Below are positions 33,927 to 44,371 of a stretch of 64,000 nt of DNA, in pieces. The stretch spans positions 120,455-184,454 of the forward strand of contig CAJNOJ010000208.1 in the NCBI GenBank assembly GCA_905250025.1, read 5' to 3'. The stretch is from Adineta ricciae. Lineage: Eukaryota > Rotifera > Eurotatoria > Adinetida > Adinetidae. The notes beneath the pieces were generated by a model. The model had not been told where the DNA came from. It was given only the letters and a program-made list of their open reading frames with translations, and searched no databases. The translations under genes and the position numbers were made by a program. Every line of letters starts with the position of its first letter. Position 1 is the stretch's first letter.

Positions 33927-35003
33927 ATGTCTTCAACGTCATTTATTGATCTTCGTTCAGATACAGTAACAAAACCGACAGCAGAAATGCGTCAAGCGAT
34001 GTTTGAAGCAGAAGTTGGTGATGATGTCTACGGTGATGATCCAACAGTTTTAAAACTACAAGATATGGCAGCGAAGTTATTAGGCAAACAAGCAGCACTA
34101 TTCGTTCCATCGGGAACTATGGCCAATCTTATTTGTGTTCTTAACCATTGCTCACAATTTGGCTCGGAAATGATCCTAGGCGATGAAAGCCATATACATC
34201 TGTTTGAACAAGGTGGATGTTCTACATTGGGCAGAGTCCATCTAAGAACGGTTCCGACACAACAAGACGGAACACTTCGGATTCAAGATATTGAGCAACG
34301 AATTCGAACTGTAAAAGATGATGCTCATTTTCCTCGCACGAAACTGGTTTGTTTAGAAAACACGCATAATCGTATGGGAGGAAAAGTATTAACAGTTGAA
34401 TACATCCAAAGCGTCGGGCAGTTATGTCAACAATATGGAATTAAATTACATATGGACGGAGCAAGATTGATGAATGCTGCAGTTGAATTAGATGTTGATC
34501 CAGCGGTATTAGTCGAATGCTGTGATTCAGTTTCGTTATGTTTATCGAAAGGCTTAGCAGCACCGATGGGCTCTCTTATTGCCGGTACGGAAGAATTTAT
34601 TCGAGAAGCAAGACGATTACGGAAAGTATTGGGTGGAGGATTGAGACAAGTCGGTATTGTAGCGGCTGCTGGTATTGTTGCATTAACACAAATGCCGAAA
34701 TTATTAAAATTAGATCATCAGCATGCGAAATTACTTGCTCAAGGATTAGCAAAACTACCTGGCTGCAAAATCGATCCTGAGAAAGATGTGCAAACAAATA
34801 TTGTCTTTTTCGAAATTGATTCTCAAAAGATTCAAATTGATGCATCTGCGGTGGCTCAAAGCTTAGAAGTAGAGCATGGAATATTGATAGGTGTTAGCGG
34901 AAAGTGGAAATGTCGATTGCTGACACATTATATGATTACCAAAGAAAATGTGGAATATGTTTTAGAACAGATGAAGACCGTCTTCGAAAAAAATCGAATT
35001 TAA
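33927..35003 (+). CDS. Low-specificity L-threonine aldolase, copy B
   Basis: 358 residues, intronless, ATG at 33927. A fold-type I PLP enzyme: FIDLRSDTVTKPT at the N terminus, GDDVYGDDPTV, FVPSGTMANL (phosphate-binding loop), GDESHIHLFEQGG, LENTHNRMGG, LHMDGARLMNA, and the Schiff-base lysine at Lys208 in SLCLSKGLAAPMGS. It splits threonine (or allo-threonine) to glycine and acetaldehyde. The usual length for the family is 330-400 residues, so it is complete. The downstream polyadenylation signal lies near 35047. Confidence 0.92.
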   Translation: MSSTSFIDLRSDTVTKPTAEMRQAMFEAEVGDDVYGDDPTVLKLQDMAAKLLGKQAALFVPSGTMANLICVLNHCSQFGSEMILGDESHIHLFEQGGCSTLGRVHLRTVPTQQDGTLRIQDIEQRIRTVKDDAHFPRTKLVCLENTHNRMGGKVLTVEYIQSVGQLCQQYGIKLHMDGARLMNAAVELDVDPAVLVECCDSVSLCLSKGLAAPMGSLIAGTEEFIREARRLRKVLGGGLRQVGIVAAAGIVALTQMPKLLKLDHQHAKLLAQGLAKLPGCKIDPEKDVQTNIVFFEIDSQKIQIDASAVAQSLEVEHGILIGVSGKWKCRLLTHYMITKENVEYVLEQMKTVFEKNRI

Positions 35004-35483
35004 CACAAACGACTTTTTTTAAACTGATTTAGATATATAGATGTTAAATAAAAGATGTATGTGTTCCAGAAGCGAGTTTTCCACTTAAGTTAACTTTTTT
35101 ATACACTTCTTCACAAAAACTTCGTAGTATGCCGATGGAGGCCAAACATAAACGAAGAAAGTCATGGCTAATGAAATATATGAAGTTAAATAAGTAATAA
35201 TAGCTATGAATAACTGTTGTTGATCAGTAAAAAATGGTAATTTGAATGCAATCATAATGAATGGACTAAAGAGATGATGTTTATTCGCTCAACTTTGTTT
35301 AACACGAGCATAGATGATAAGTAGAATAGTAGAATAGATAAGCTTGATGGCGATATTTGATCAAACACCATTGTCGATCATCGTTTCGAGGATCCGTAAC
35401 AAAATTGGTTAGGCGCTGCGTCAGCAGTTAAAGTAGGCTGCTCGCCAGTTCTTAGCTCAACATTTCAAAAGCTAGATAAGAAA

Positions 35484-35860
35484 ATGCCACATACTGCTAC
35501 GAACGATATCGGTCGAGTTGCAAATGAGGTTGATCCATTGGTCATCGTCGAAGTAGAAGCACCTGAGTCTTATAGTCCGAATGAAATTGCTAAGATACTT
35601 AGCGATATCTTAGGAAAGTCAGTACCAGCAACTGTGATGTCAGAAGATGATGTACAAGCATTCTGTATAAAATGCGAATGGCCAAAGGTCACAGCTGACA
35701 ATTGGATTGAAATGTTCAAAGGATTTAATGATGCCACTATTTGTTAGACGACAGGTGGTAAAATTATTCGAATTCAAGGCAAAGTTACTGCGGATGATGT
35801 TCTTCGAAAAAGCTTACAATACCTTTTCAATGGCTTTCTGCATGTGTGTGTGTGAGTGCG
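35484..35860 (+). pseudogene. NmrA-like NAD(P)-binding protein, C-terminal remnant, copy B
   Basis: Only the C-terminal ~100 codons of an NmrA-type atypical short-chain dehydrogenase are recognisable: NDIGRVANEV, YSPNEIAKILSDILGKSVPATVMSEDDVQAF, then TIC-stop-TTGGK. The stop at 35745 replaces CGT TGG of the other copy by TGT TAG. After it the frame shifts through the KVTADDVL-like tail. No N-terminal dinucleotide-binding motif is present upstream. It is clearly non-functional. Confidence 0.7.
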
Positions 35861-36120
35861 AATTGATTGATGTAGAACGATGTTGCCGCCGCGAATTATT
35901 ATTTTATTGTAGACATGAATACAGCGACTTTATGGAAAAAATCGATGTCTCTTTGGATCAGGATCTCGAGAAAAAGATTATCTTATAAGTAGAAATGTCC
36001 TCAATCTAGATCGATTCAAAATGTTCACATCAATAGCAAAACCTTTCCAATGGAGAATTACGTAACTATCTTTTGAGTACTTCGGACACACATATTTACA
36101 ATCATCAACACAAAGAAACT

Positions 36121-38085
36121 CTATTTAAGATTAGGAATACGAAGATCATAGCCAACAAATTTTCGTCCGTGATCCTCTTCGCGACTACTTTCTAGCCATA
36201 ATCGAATTCCTAAATCATTTGTTAGAGTTTGTTGCTCTGACAGTTGTTCACCTTCATATCGCTGACCGGCACTTATCGGTGTGACATGGCTTTTACGACA
36301 TGAAAAGCAATGTGTTTGTGCCACAGCTACAGAAGATGTGAACGTATTGGATCTCTCTTCAAAGCAACACCAGTTTCTATTCGGACGAAATTTTTTATGG
36401 AAAGCTTTGGCACCATTCTCCGGTTTCCGATTGAAAAAATCGATTACTTCTTCCTCTGTATCATCCACTGGTATCCAGTCAGTACGAAATCGATGCGCAA
36501 CTTGAATAGCCGTTTTTGACGGTGGCATATTTACAATAGCTGATGAAATGATCTGATACATTAATTTCGCATCATCGATCGGCAATGGTCGATGATTTCC
36601 ACGAGTCTGAAATCGACTAATTCCACAACAGTGAACATCGCCACTGAAAAAAGTTATTCGTACTCTTTTCTTCTCAGCCAGCTGCTGGAAACGAACGAGA
36701 GCACGATTTCGCTCATCGATATGTGCTTCATGTGTCCATTCGTCGAGAAGATCATCATAGAGTTCAGGCAGACCAAAAATAGAATTGGTTTTTTTGACAG
36801 GTGGAAGCTTTCGCCATTTATTTGGGAGATTCTTCATCTTTTCAAAAACTGATTCAGCAACACGAACGCGAACAAACGAAAACGGAACAGGAAACACGAT
36901 AATTAAATGTTCGATATCATCGAGCTCATTTTCAAGCCGGTCGAAGATCATTTGCCAGGATTTTTCATGATGTACAGCTTCCGTATTACGTTCAGTCCTC
37001 TCATCCATACCCATAATCGCCAGATGTCGACCACATCGTGCGAACAAATTGAAACCTTCGTGTCCAAACAGATAATGTTCTCGTGCTCGATTCAATGTCG
37101 TATGATGTTGAAAGAGAAGCCGCATCTTCTGTGCTGCACTAAACAATCCCATCATCATGGGACTATCATGCAGTAGAGGTGGATATGATCCGGCACCATC
37201 GAATATATCATGATCATCCCACATCATTAAGCTCGGAATCGATTGTAATGCCTTTCTAATTTCCAGACGACAATTCCAATTTTCAACGTAAGTATTAAAA
37301 TAGTATTCTTCAACCTGCTCTTTTAAATCATCACGAAAATCTGTCGTCCATTTGGCATTCCATTCCATATTGACCCATGCACGAAGAAATGGTACGTCTT
37401 CGAAAATGAAGTCAATGTAAATCTGATCACCACCCCAGAATAATAAATGTAACGGTTTCTCGTCGTGAACTGAAAGAAGATGATTCCAAACATTCGAACA
37501 AGTTAAATCCATAGCTACTTCTTTGGGAACATATGCATCGAAACCATTGCAAGAAAAGAAACCTCCTCGCCACTTTTGCTCAAGACGAGGAACATAGAAG
37601 TGACCATTACTTTTCTCGTTCTCATCACCCCACTGAATCGTCCACTGAATCCTTTCATTACCTTCACCGGAACGTAGTCCAATGAAAAGATTAACACGGT
37701 ATGCACGTAAATTGAATAAGTTCTCGTATAGAACTTCCCAATTGAAATCGATTTTCACATCCGACTGAAATTCGACTATTGGTCGTTTATCCGATGAAAT
37801 ATGTCGAAAGATTAACATGCTTCCTTTCCATATCATATTCTTTAGGTCAGTGGTGAGAAATTGAAGAAATGGTCCTAGCTTTTGCCCTGGTGGTCGTGGT
37901 GGATGAACGATCACTGATGAGTCTGTATTGGGTTCACCTGATGGATCCGCATCGGGAACTTTTGATGTTGTCAATTTCGGTGGAGGATAATCACCCGTAT
38001 ATTTAGGATCAGGATTGACTGGATTCGGAGCATTAGCATCCCAATCACCATATTTATCTTTCATGTTCGAATTATTCTCATCCAT
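36121..38085 (-). CDS. PhoD-like metallophosphatase, copy B
   Basis: 654 residues, intronless. The metallophosphoesterase core has GGDQIY (218-223), WDDHDIFDGAGS (289-300) and SGDVHCCG (481-488), the metal-binding motifs of the PhoD family. A ~100-residue Pro-rich N terminus (NAPNPVNPDPKYTGDYPPP) precedes it, and there is no signal peptide, so a cytosolic location is likely. The closest layout is that of the long PhoD-like proteins of fungi and protists. The substrate is unknown. A C-terminal CFSCRKSH segment is conserved in the other copy. The upstream 570 bp hold no gene. Confidence 0.85.
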   Translation of the reverse strand: MDENNSNMKDKYGDWDANAPNPVNPDPKYTGDYPPPKLTTSKVPDADPSGEPNTDSSVIVHPPRPPGQKLGPFLQFLTTDLKNMIWKGSMLIFRHISSDKRPIVEFQSDVKIDFNWEVLYENLFNLRAYRVNLFIGLRSGEGNERIQWTIQWGDENEKSNGHFYVPRLEQKWRGGFFSCNGFDAYVPKEVAMDLTCSNVWNHLLSVHDEKPLHLLFWGGDQIYIDFIFEDVPFLRAWVNMEWNAKWTTDFRDDLKEQVEEYYFNTYVENWNCRLEIRKALQSIPSLMMWDDHDIFDGAGSYPPLLHDSPMMMGLFSAAQKMRLLFQHHTTLNRAREHYLFGHEGFNLFARCGRHLAIMGMDERTERNTEAVHHEKSWQMIFDRLENELDDIEHLIIVFPVPFSFVRVRVAESVFEKMKNLPNKWRKLPPVKKTNSIFGLPELYDDLLDEWTHEAHIDERNRALVRFQQLAEKKRVRITFFSGDVHCCGISRFQTRGNHRPLPIDDAKLMYQIISSAIVNMPPSKTAIQVAHRFRTDWIPVDDTEEEVIDFFNRKPENGAKAFHKKFRPNRNWCCFEERSNTFTSSVAVAQTHCFSCRKSHVTPISAGQRYEGEQLSEQQTLTNDLGIRLWLESSREEDHGRKFVGYDLRIPNLK

Positions 38086-38658
38086 TTTCTTCTTGAATGA
38101 AAAATGAATTCTGACAAGAAAAGTTTCTATGCACCATGTGTAAAGAATTCTTTTTCTTTTTACTCAATCATCACCTCTCTACTCTCAGAAGAACGACAAA
38201 ATACACTTGATCAACACACAACGCAATGCTGCTTAGTGACGATAGGAGCTGCTGTACATATTCAATAAGATTTCAGTTATGTTGAGAACCTTGGCTACCG
38301 ATGAATTAGTTAAACTGATCGATTTTGATACATCAAAACGTGCCATAGCATCATGTTTTATGCACTGTACATATATTTTTATTGCTTGATCATTATCGTT
38401 TTACTCGTTTTGGGCACCTGATTTTTTTTGTTTAGCTATATGATATAAACAAAAATACGTAATCCTGCGTTTTTTATCGGGTAAAAACGAAAATAGAGGT
38501 GAAAAAAAATGTCAATACGCGCATTTTATCTATTATTTTCAGTTTAGTCTGTACATGATTAAAATCTTACGCATGAGATTATAGCATATTTTCCGTATTT
38601 ATTTAAGAAAGAAACATATGATTATAAACAGATTTGTCTGTGGTCAATGCGGATGCTT
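38086..38658. other. Intergenic upstream of the PhoD-like gene, copy B
   Basis: AT-rich and collinear with 60129-60665 with small indels. No gene or RNA was recognised. Confidence 0.5.
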
Positions 38659-38944
38659 TTACCATCCACCATATGAATAACCATAGCCACCACCATATCC
38701 GCCAACACCTGGTGCGCCACCATAAATTTGACCATATGTTGGATTAGAATTTCCACCCATGAAATTATCCAATCGTTCACCGAGAGCACCTATAAATTTA
38801 AAAAAGTCATCTATAGCATGAAGAAGATCGTTTGTCATGCATACTGTTTAATCCACCGGGAACGTTTTGTTGAATCCACATATCAGATCTCATTTCTGAA
38901 CTTCCACCGCCATATCCGCCGTATCCACCGAATCCACCGTACAT
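38659..38944 (-). CDS. Small Gly/Tyr-rich protein with one intron, copy B
   Basis: Exons 38944-38845 and 38789-38659 with a 55-nt GT-AG intron; 76 aa. It starts MYGGFGGYGGYGGGSSEM, has a polar middle (MWIQQNVPGGLN then ALGERLDNFMGG), and ends YGGGYGYSYGGW before a TAA stop. The low-complexity Gly/Tyr ends flank a conserved centre, and there is no signal peptide. The frame holds across the intron in both copies, which is the main evidence that it is a gene. No family is assigned. Such composition is seen in RNA-binding tails and in structural or stress proteins. Confidence 0.7.
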
Positions 38945-39734
38945 TTTGTATATATTATTAGATTAGTAAAAACGAATGATAAATTTGTTTTGATCAATGA
39001 ATGAAAATCTGCTGGTGAAAACTTTGTTTATATACGAAAACCTTTTCTTACTCTCTTTCTTTCGTACGTCACTGGCGAGAAACACAAAACATCAACCAAT
39101 TCATTCAACTATAACGCAAAACAATATTTTATTGACGTATATTTCTTTGTCTTTTTCTCCCTACCTACCTATATGTTTGTTATTCAACTTCTAATTTTAA
39201 CATCTATTCTCTTCCTTTCCATTGAATCAACCGATTATTCATCTATTTCTCATCTTTATCACAATCAAGATGTACTCGGATTTATGCAATAGAACAACCT
39301 TGATACTCACACGTGTTTATAATAAAAAAAGTTAATAACTATTTTGTGTAAGCAACAACAGATTCACAAGTATTTTCATCTATGCATACATTATACGACT
39401 GCACTCTATGATATGCTGTGAACAATTTGAAATATCACGCGCGTCATTCATTCCTCGTGCTCATCTCAGGAGTTTCTTTGAAGTGATATTCTTTTAGTTT
39501 TTTTCTATGGCAAAGAGTTTACACATGCAACGAAATAAGTGTTCACAGAAAAACACAAATAATCATCCTATTCGCTTTTTGATTATTCCGAAGAAGTGCG
39601 ATGCATCTCGGACTTCATAACCAGAAAACGATAATGGATCTATTTTAAACTTAATAGCAGATGTTTAAGATGTCTCTATTTATATGAAAAAGTTTAAAAA
39701 CAGGAGATAGTACTTTGTAAAAGTTTTTTCAACT
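38945..39734. other. Intergenic, nothing recognised
   Basis: Collinear with 60964-61737. A conserved 65-103-codon plus-strand frame starts at 38997 (61016 in the other copy) but is low complexity, and its C terminus differs between copies, so it is not called. Confidence 0.45.
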
Positions 39735-40483
39735 ATGACACTACAAATTTTGCTCTATCTATTCGTACTAGTAGTACTAGTGAGTTCGCAGGATCTCTGT
39801 TCATTACGTTTATCGAAACTGGTCGGAATGAAATATCAATGTAACGATACGACTTGTTCATCGGTTGGTGCTGTGAAAAACATTGACTCGGATAATGTGG
39901 CAATTTTACGTAATGTTGACAATAGTACACTTGCAAATCAATCTGTCTACGCTACGGGTTCTGGTTCCTATTCGGTAAAAAATAGCTTATTTAAATAATG
40001 ACCAAAAACCTGATGTTATCATTGCAAACAAAGATCTAGCAAGCATTTGTATTCTTTTCAATACTGACGATAATGATGACGCACTACTAGATCAAGCCAT
40101 TTATGCAGTCGCGTTCTACACCTCATGCATTGGCCATCAAAGATGTGAATAATGACTCGAAAGTTGATATTATTGTTGCCATTCAAGATTCGAACAATGT
40201 TGGCGTTTTACTCAATATAGGAAATGGTAGTTTCTAGGCACAAGCGACTTATTCGACCGGATCTGAACAGTGACAATAAATTGGATATTATCGTTGCAAA
40301 TTATTATGATAACAATATGAGTATTCTCCTTAATAGGGGTACTGAAGGCTTTTTCTTACAAACGACTTATACCACCGGAACTTATCCATTTCTTTTGCGA
40401 GTGAATGATATCGATGGTGACAATAAACTCGATATGATAACTGTAAATTGGAGCTCAAATGATATTGTTGTTCTTCGATAATG
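39735..40483 (+). pseudogene. FG-GAP/VCBS-repeat secreted protein, frameshifted, copy B
   Basis: A signal peptide (MTLQILLYLFVLVVLVSS) is followed by a Cys-containing segment, and later by VCBS/FG-GAP repeat units of the D-x-N-x-D-x-x-DI-x-VAN type (DLNSDNKLDIIVANYYDNNMSILLN, DIDGDNKLDMITVNW). One extra A in a run (six here, five in the other copy, near 39978) throws the frame. A further shift lies around 40110-40250. The repeats normally form a calcium-binding beta-propeller on the cell surface. With fewer than seven repeats and frameshifts it is read as inactive. Confidence 0.65.
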
Positions 40484-40688
40484 TTAAACTATGGTTTTCA
40501 GACTCTATCGTATTTAATCTAATAAAAGATTTGAAAAACTCGTTGTTTATTGATGAAGTAATGACAGACGCAAAATGCAAGGGAAAACAGTTTTGTTGAT
40601 CATCAGTAACGATGGAAAAAAGCGAATCCAAACGCACGAGCGACAGTGCCTCAGAGGAAAGCTTATTGTTTATCGAAGAAGCCTTCTG
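40484..40688. other. Short convergent spacer
   Basis: Carries a probable polyadenylation signal for the VCBS remnant near 40520 (AATAAA). Nothing else is seen. Confidence 0.3.
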
Positions 40689-41867
40689 TTAATATAATTC
40701 AGTACTGTTAGACGCTTTACGGTCGGCCGTTCCACCGACGACAATTACTTGTCCATGCGATAATGGAGAAACTGTGTAATGTTGTCGAAGGCATGTCATA
40801 TTACTATACTAAGAGTCCATTCTTTCGCTGATACGTTTAATAATTCAAAATTTGCCACTGGCTCATTATCAGAAACCCCACCAATAATTAATACATTGCT
40901 ATTGCTTAATAGAACTGCCGAATGTTGTGCTCGTGCAATATTCAAATCAGCAATACGTGTCCAAGTATTTGTTGACGGATCGTATTGCCTTTCATTCCAC
41001 CAGTAAATCATACTTTCTCATCTTGCAACAGTGTAACTGCACTGTTCATTCGTTGCTTTCTCGTGTTACTGTTAATTGTCCAATTTTCTGATGAATAATC
41101 GTATGACATGATACTGTTTCCACCACCGATAACTAATACAATTCCATTTTTTAATACAACTGTTGTATAATATCCTTCATCGAGAATTCGGCTTGTACTG
41201 TTTATCCACGTCTCAGAGGCAACGTCATAAATTTCAATTGTGTATAGTTTCTGTGCTCTAGTTTGCTACCGACAACAATAACGTTCCCATTTGGTAGAAC
41301 AGATACTGTATGATAGTCCCGATCGTATGTCATATGACCAGTCTCATTCCAAACTCCTGTTGCTGGATTGTAGATTTCAGCACTGTCCAAATAAGCACTA
41401 TCGTTGAATAGACCACCAGAAACTAATATTCTCCCATTGTTCAAATTCGATGCTGTATGCGAGTATCGTGCATGCTTCATAGTTTTAGGAGACTTATTCA
41501 TTGCTGTTGTTGTTGTATTGCTCATTGAAGTTTCTAAGAAAAGATAGCCTGTTTTTTTTTATAAATAAGTAATCAAAACGAGACGATCTGCGTACCTCTT
41601 GTTGTCGTTTCCACAATCTGATTGATAATTATCGTATTTGCTGATTCAGTATCCGATTTTGCTTTCTTCACAGTAACAACAATGATGATAATGGCAATAG
41701 CTAAGAGAACTACACCAAAAAGAATCAATACATAATTTTTCTTGCTATTGGTTCGAACTCTAAATTACAACTGAAGATTATTTTTGATTACGAATAAAAG
41801 ATGAAGGATAAGATACTTACCGAACGGGCTGTGAAGATTGATAGTTTTGAACTTCATTTGTGTTCAT
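40689..41867 (-). pseudogene. Single-pass membrane kelch-repeat protein, frameshifted, copy B
   Basis: The 5' structure is intact: exon 41867-41821 (MNTNEVQNYQSSQPV), a 61-nt intron, exon 41759-41596 with a transmembrane helix (NYVLILFGVVLLAIAIIIIVV), a 61-nt intron, and an exon from 41533 that begins the kelch repeats (HTASNLNNGRILVSGG, YHTVSVLPNGNVIVVG). The frame is broken near 41250 and again near 41010, yet kelch motifs resume in other frames (GIVLVIGGG, SNVLIIGGV, GQVIVVGGT) up to a stop at 40689. The topology would be type II, with the propeller outside the cell. Two frameshifts suggest loss of function, unless they are sequencing indels. Confidence 0.7.
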
Positions 41868-42007
41868 CGTTGACTAATGTAAATTGTGACTTTTTTCTAC
41901 CTTTTATATTTTATATCTTTTCTCTTTTCAGATATCAACTTTTCATACAAAATCGAACATGCTTTGGTCTCTGTGTACAGATAGCTAAAATAAATGTTAT
42001 ATTAAAA

Positions 42008-42364
42008 ATGACATCGTACAATTATGCCACGATCACCGAAGCAGCTATATACAAACGTCCGAAACAAAGTGGACCTAATCTCGTTGGTCACTGGGGTGTC
42101 ATGGTCAATGTAGAAGGCCATGGTAAATATCTTATTCATAATACGCCTGAATCAGGTACAGTTGCTACAGCGGCAAGTGACATGAGCCCAAAATGGAGTT
42201 TAGTATCTTCCCTTCCAGTTCGTAGTAACAAAACGATTCGCGGTTGTATGCAAGCGTCCGGTGGTGCTCATACGAACTATGTATCATCCGCTTTAGCAAG
42301 ATACATTATGGGAGACACATGTGTAGGTACTGCTGCAGCTATTGGACAATATTTGATAGACTGA
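42008..42364 (+). CDS. Small HWG-motif protein, possible LRAT/NlpC-like fold, copy B
   Basis: 118 residues from the ATG at 42008. Features: KQSGPNLVGHWGVMVNV, where an H(W/Y)G(V/I) strand is typical of the permuted papain-like (LRAT/NlpC) superfamily, then YLIHNTPESG, a cysteine in IRGCMQASGG and a Cys in MGDTCVGTAAAIG. The second cysteine could be the partner nucleophile, but the match is weak. The gene is intronless, divergent from the kelch gene (140 bp between starts) and convergent with FCP1. The function is not assigned. Confidence 0.6.
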   Translation: MTSYNYATITEAAIYKRPKQSGPNLVGHWGVMVNVEGHGKYLIHNTPESGTVATAASDMSPKWSLVSSLPVRSNKTIRGCMQASGGAHTNYVSSALARYIMGDTCVGTAAAIGQYLID

Positions 42365-42454
42365 TAATCAGAGACAACTTTTTATTACAAAAGTATTTAT
42401 TTTGTGAAAGAATCATTTTTATGCGAGAAAATTTTACGAAAAAATACATAAAGG

Positions 42455-44125
42455 TCATTGTCTTCGTCTTTCGTCTTCTTTCCAACGACGAGGTACTTCA
42501 TCATCACCAAGATACTCATCATCTGAAGAGTCGTCATCAAAGTCTTCATTGTCATCAGTATTCAGTTGACTTATAATATCCGTTGTTGACACTGTACGCG
42601 GTCGTTTAGATGAGAGAAGACGCTCATCGACATTCAATTCACGAGTTTTCACTAAGAGATTTTCAGTAGTAAATGTTTGTTGCTCTGCGCTATCCTCGTC
42701 ACGATGTCGTTTCAGTATACGAGGAATGATTTCTGGTAATAGCCGACATTTCTGAACATCATAATCACCAGTAAGAATATAATTCTCTTCTGGTTTTCTT
42801 TCCCATTGCTCATAACAATCAAGTAACCATTCTAATGTGACAACTTTAATATTACTTTGTAGTGCTTGGTGTACTTTCAATGTATGCTTTCCAGCAATAA
42901 CATGTGTCGTTCGATTGAGACTGTGTGAATCGAGCTGTAAGTCTTCAGTGACTTGTGCACCCATCGCTCGGGCAATGAATGTTCCACGAAAGCTTTCCAA
43001 TGGATAATCCTGTGGTAGCAAATAAGAAAAACAAAGAGAAACAGACTTGAGTATTTGTTGACGAAGAATTGGCATGATTTGTTTAAGATCTGGAATCGAA
43101 TGAAGTCTGTTTTGAGCGCATTGAGCATCATAAATCTGATAGAATTTTGCATGAATATGTTTTAAAATCATTTCTAATTGATATAAATATTGATCATCAT
43201 CATTGACTACGCCATATTGAAATGGAATGCTCTTGACTTCGGCGAACGTTGGTAAATAAATACTATTAATATCGCCAACATCATGAAACCACGCATACGG
43301 TTTGACTCGGACTACATTCGATGCATACTTCCATACATCTTCTCGATCATCTATGATACAAACTAGTGAATCACCACAAGGAAAGAGTGTACTTAAATTA
43401 GCGGATTTATCGGTCGAACTGATAGAGTCATCACGTGATAAGATTCGATGAGAGAAAAACGTTCCCTTGGGATCGATTAATTTGACTATCGCATCGGCAT
43501 ATGGTCGGTCACCAAATGTAACGATATGAAAGACATAGTAAGACTGCAGATTGGTAAGGAATTCTTTGACACCAGGACGTAGTTTTGTATAAAGTGTCTG
43601 TGCTACTGGATGATCCAAATAGATTGAAATAATGTCATCTGATGATGGACAATGATTGGGAGAATTGCTAGTGTGAACAAGTGTTTGATCCAGATCAATC
43701 AACAAATGAAGTTTACGTCTACGAAGTAGTAAATTACGTTCGTTACTATCGTATTTTATCGCTCTTTCTCTAGTAGTTTTTACACAACGGGATGCCGGCT
43801 CTATTGCCATAACTTTCTGCATCGAGTTGGATGGTTCCAATGTTTTGTCGACTTTTTTACCACAAACAGCACATAAATCTTTGTAGATAACTGCATGCGA
43901 ACATTCTTGATATTCAAGGATCAGCGATCCATATGAAAGTATATCTTTTTCGTGAACGTATATTTTAGTAACTACGCCTGATATAGGTGACACGAACGAT
44001 TGTTGCTGTCCAGTACTACTAATCATGATGAAAATGATCTCATTTTCCACTAAAAATTTATCTGTATGAGCTATAATTTTGCCCACTTGTACGAAGTTAT
44101 ATGAATCGAATTTCAGTTGATTCAT
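42455..44125 (-). CDS. CTDP1: RNA polymerase II CTD phosphatase FCP1
   Basis: 556 residues, intronless, ATG at 44125 (upstream frame lacks ATG). The N-terminal ~90 residues form the biotinyl-like domain typical of FCP1 (SPISGVVTKIYV) with a CAVCGKKV knuckle. The FCPH catalytic domain has DLDQTLVHT (144-152, the aspartyl-phosphate site), LRPGVKEFL, TFGDRPYADAI (variant of the usual T-x-G-x-x-x-YA) and the second acidic motif IIDDREDVW. A BRCT domain follows (~385-475, GTFIARAMGAQVTED... VVTLEWLLDCYEQW). The acidic C-terminal tail (DDNEDFDDDSSDDEYLGDDE) fits TFIIF binding. It removes phosphate from the RNA polymerase II tail in the nucleus. Confidence 0.93.
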   Translation of the reverse strand: MNQLKFDSYNFVQVGKIIAHTDKFLVENEIIFIMISSTGQQQSFVSPISGVVTKIYVHEKDILSYGSLILEYQECSHAVIYKDLCAVCGKKVDKTLEPSNSMQKVMAIEPASRCVKTTRERAIKYDSNERNLLLRRRKLHLLIDLDQTLVHTSNSPNHCPSSDDIISIYLDHPVAQTLYTKLRPGVKEFLTNLQSYYVFHIVTFGDRPYADAIVKLIDPKGTFFSHRILSRDDSISSTDKSANLSTLFPCGDSLVCIIDDREDVWKYASNVVRVKPYAWFHDVGDINSIYLPTFAEVKSIPFQYGVVNDDDQYLYQLEMILKHIHAKFYQIYDAQCAQNRLHSIPDLKQIMPILRQQILKSVSLCFSYLLPQDYPLESFRGTFIARAMGAQVTEDLQLDSHSLNRTTHVIAGKHTLKVHQALQSNIKVVTLEWLLDCYEQWERKPEENYILTGDYDVQKCRLLPEIIPRILKRHRDEDSAEQQTFTTENLLVKTRELNVDERLLSSKRPRTVSTTDIISQLNTDDNEDFDDDSSDDEYLGDDEVPRRWKEDERRRQ

Positions 44126-44371
44126 GTTGCGCTTCTCTCTGCGTGTTTCTGATTCGAATGACAACAAGAAACTTTTGGTGGTGAAATGCGGCGCAGCTTA
44201 TATTTTTCTTTTTGCTATTTACCGTGACTCATGTATCGAAAGGAAAAAAGCCCATGTTATTGCGTCACAGGGAACGTAAGTCAATATCAATAGACTACAG
44301 AAGAAAGGAAAAAAACAATATTTTCTTGAGTATGCTTGAGCCGTTTGTGAAACGAAAATTCGTCAAGGAAA

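Noticed and set aside
35380-35470. A tRNA gene suggested by a GC-richer stretch
   Set aside because: No cloverleaf could be folded by eye, and the A- and B-box motifs are absent. No tRNA or rRNA was found in the window.
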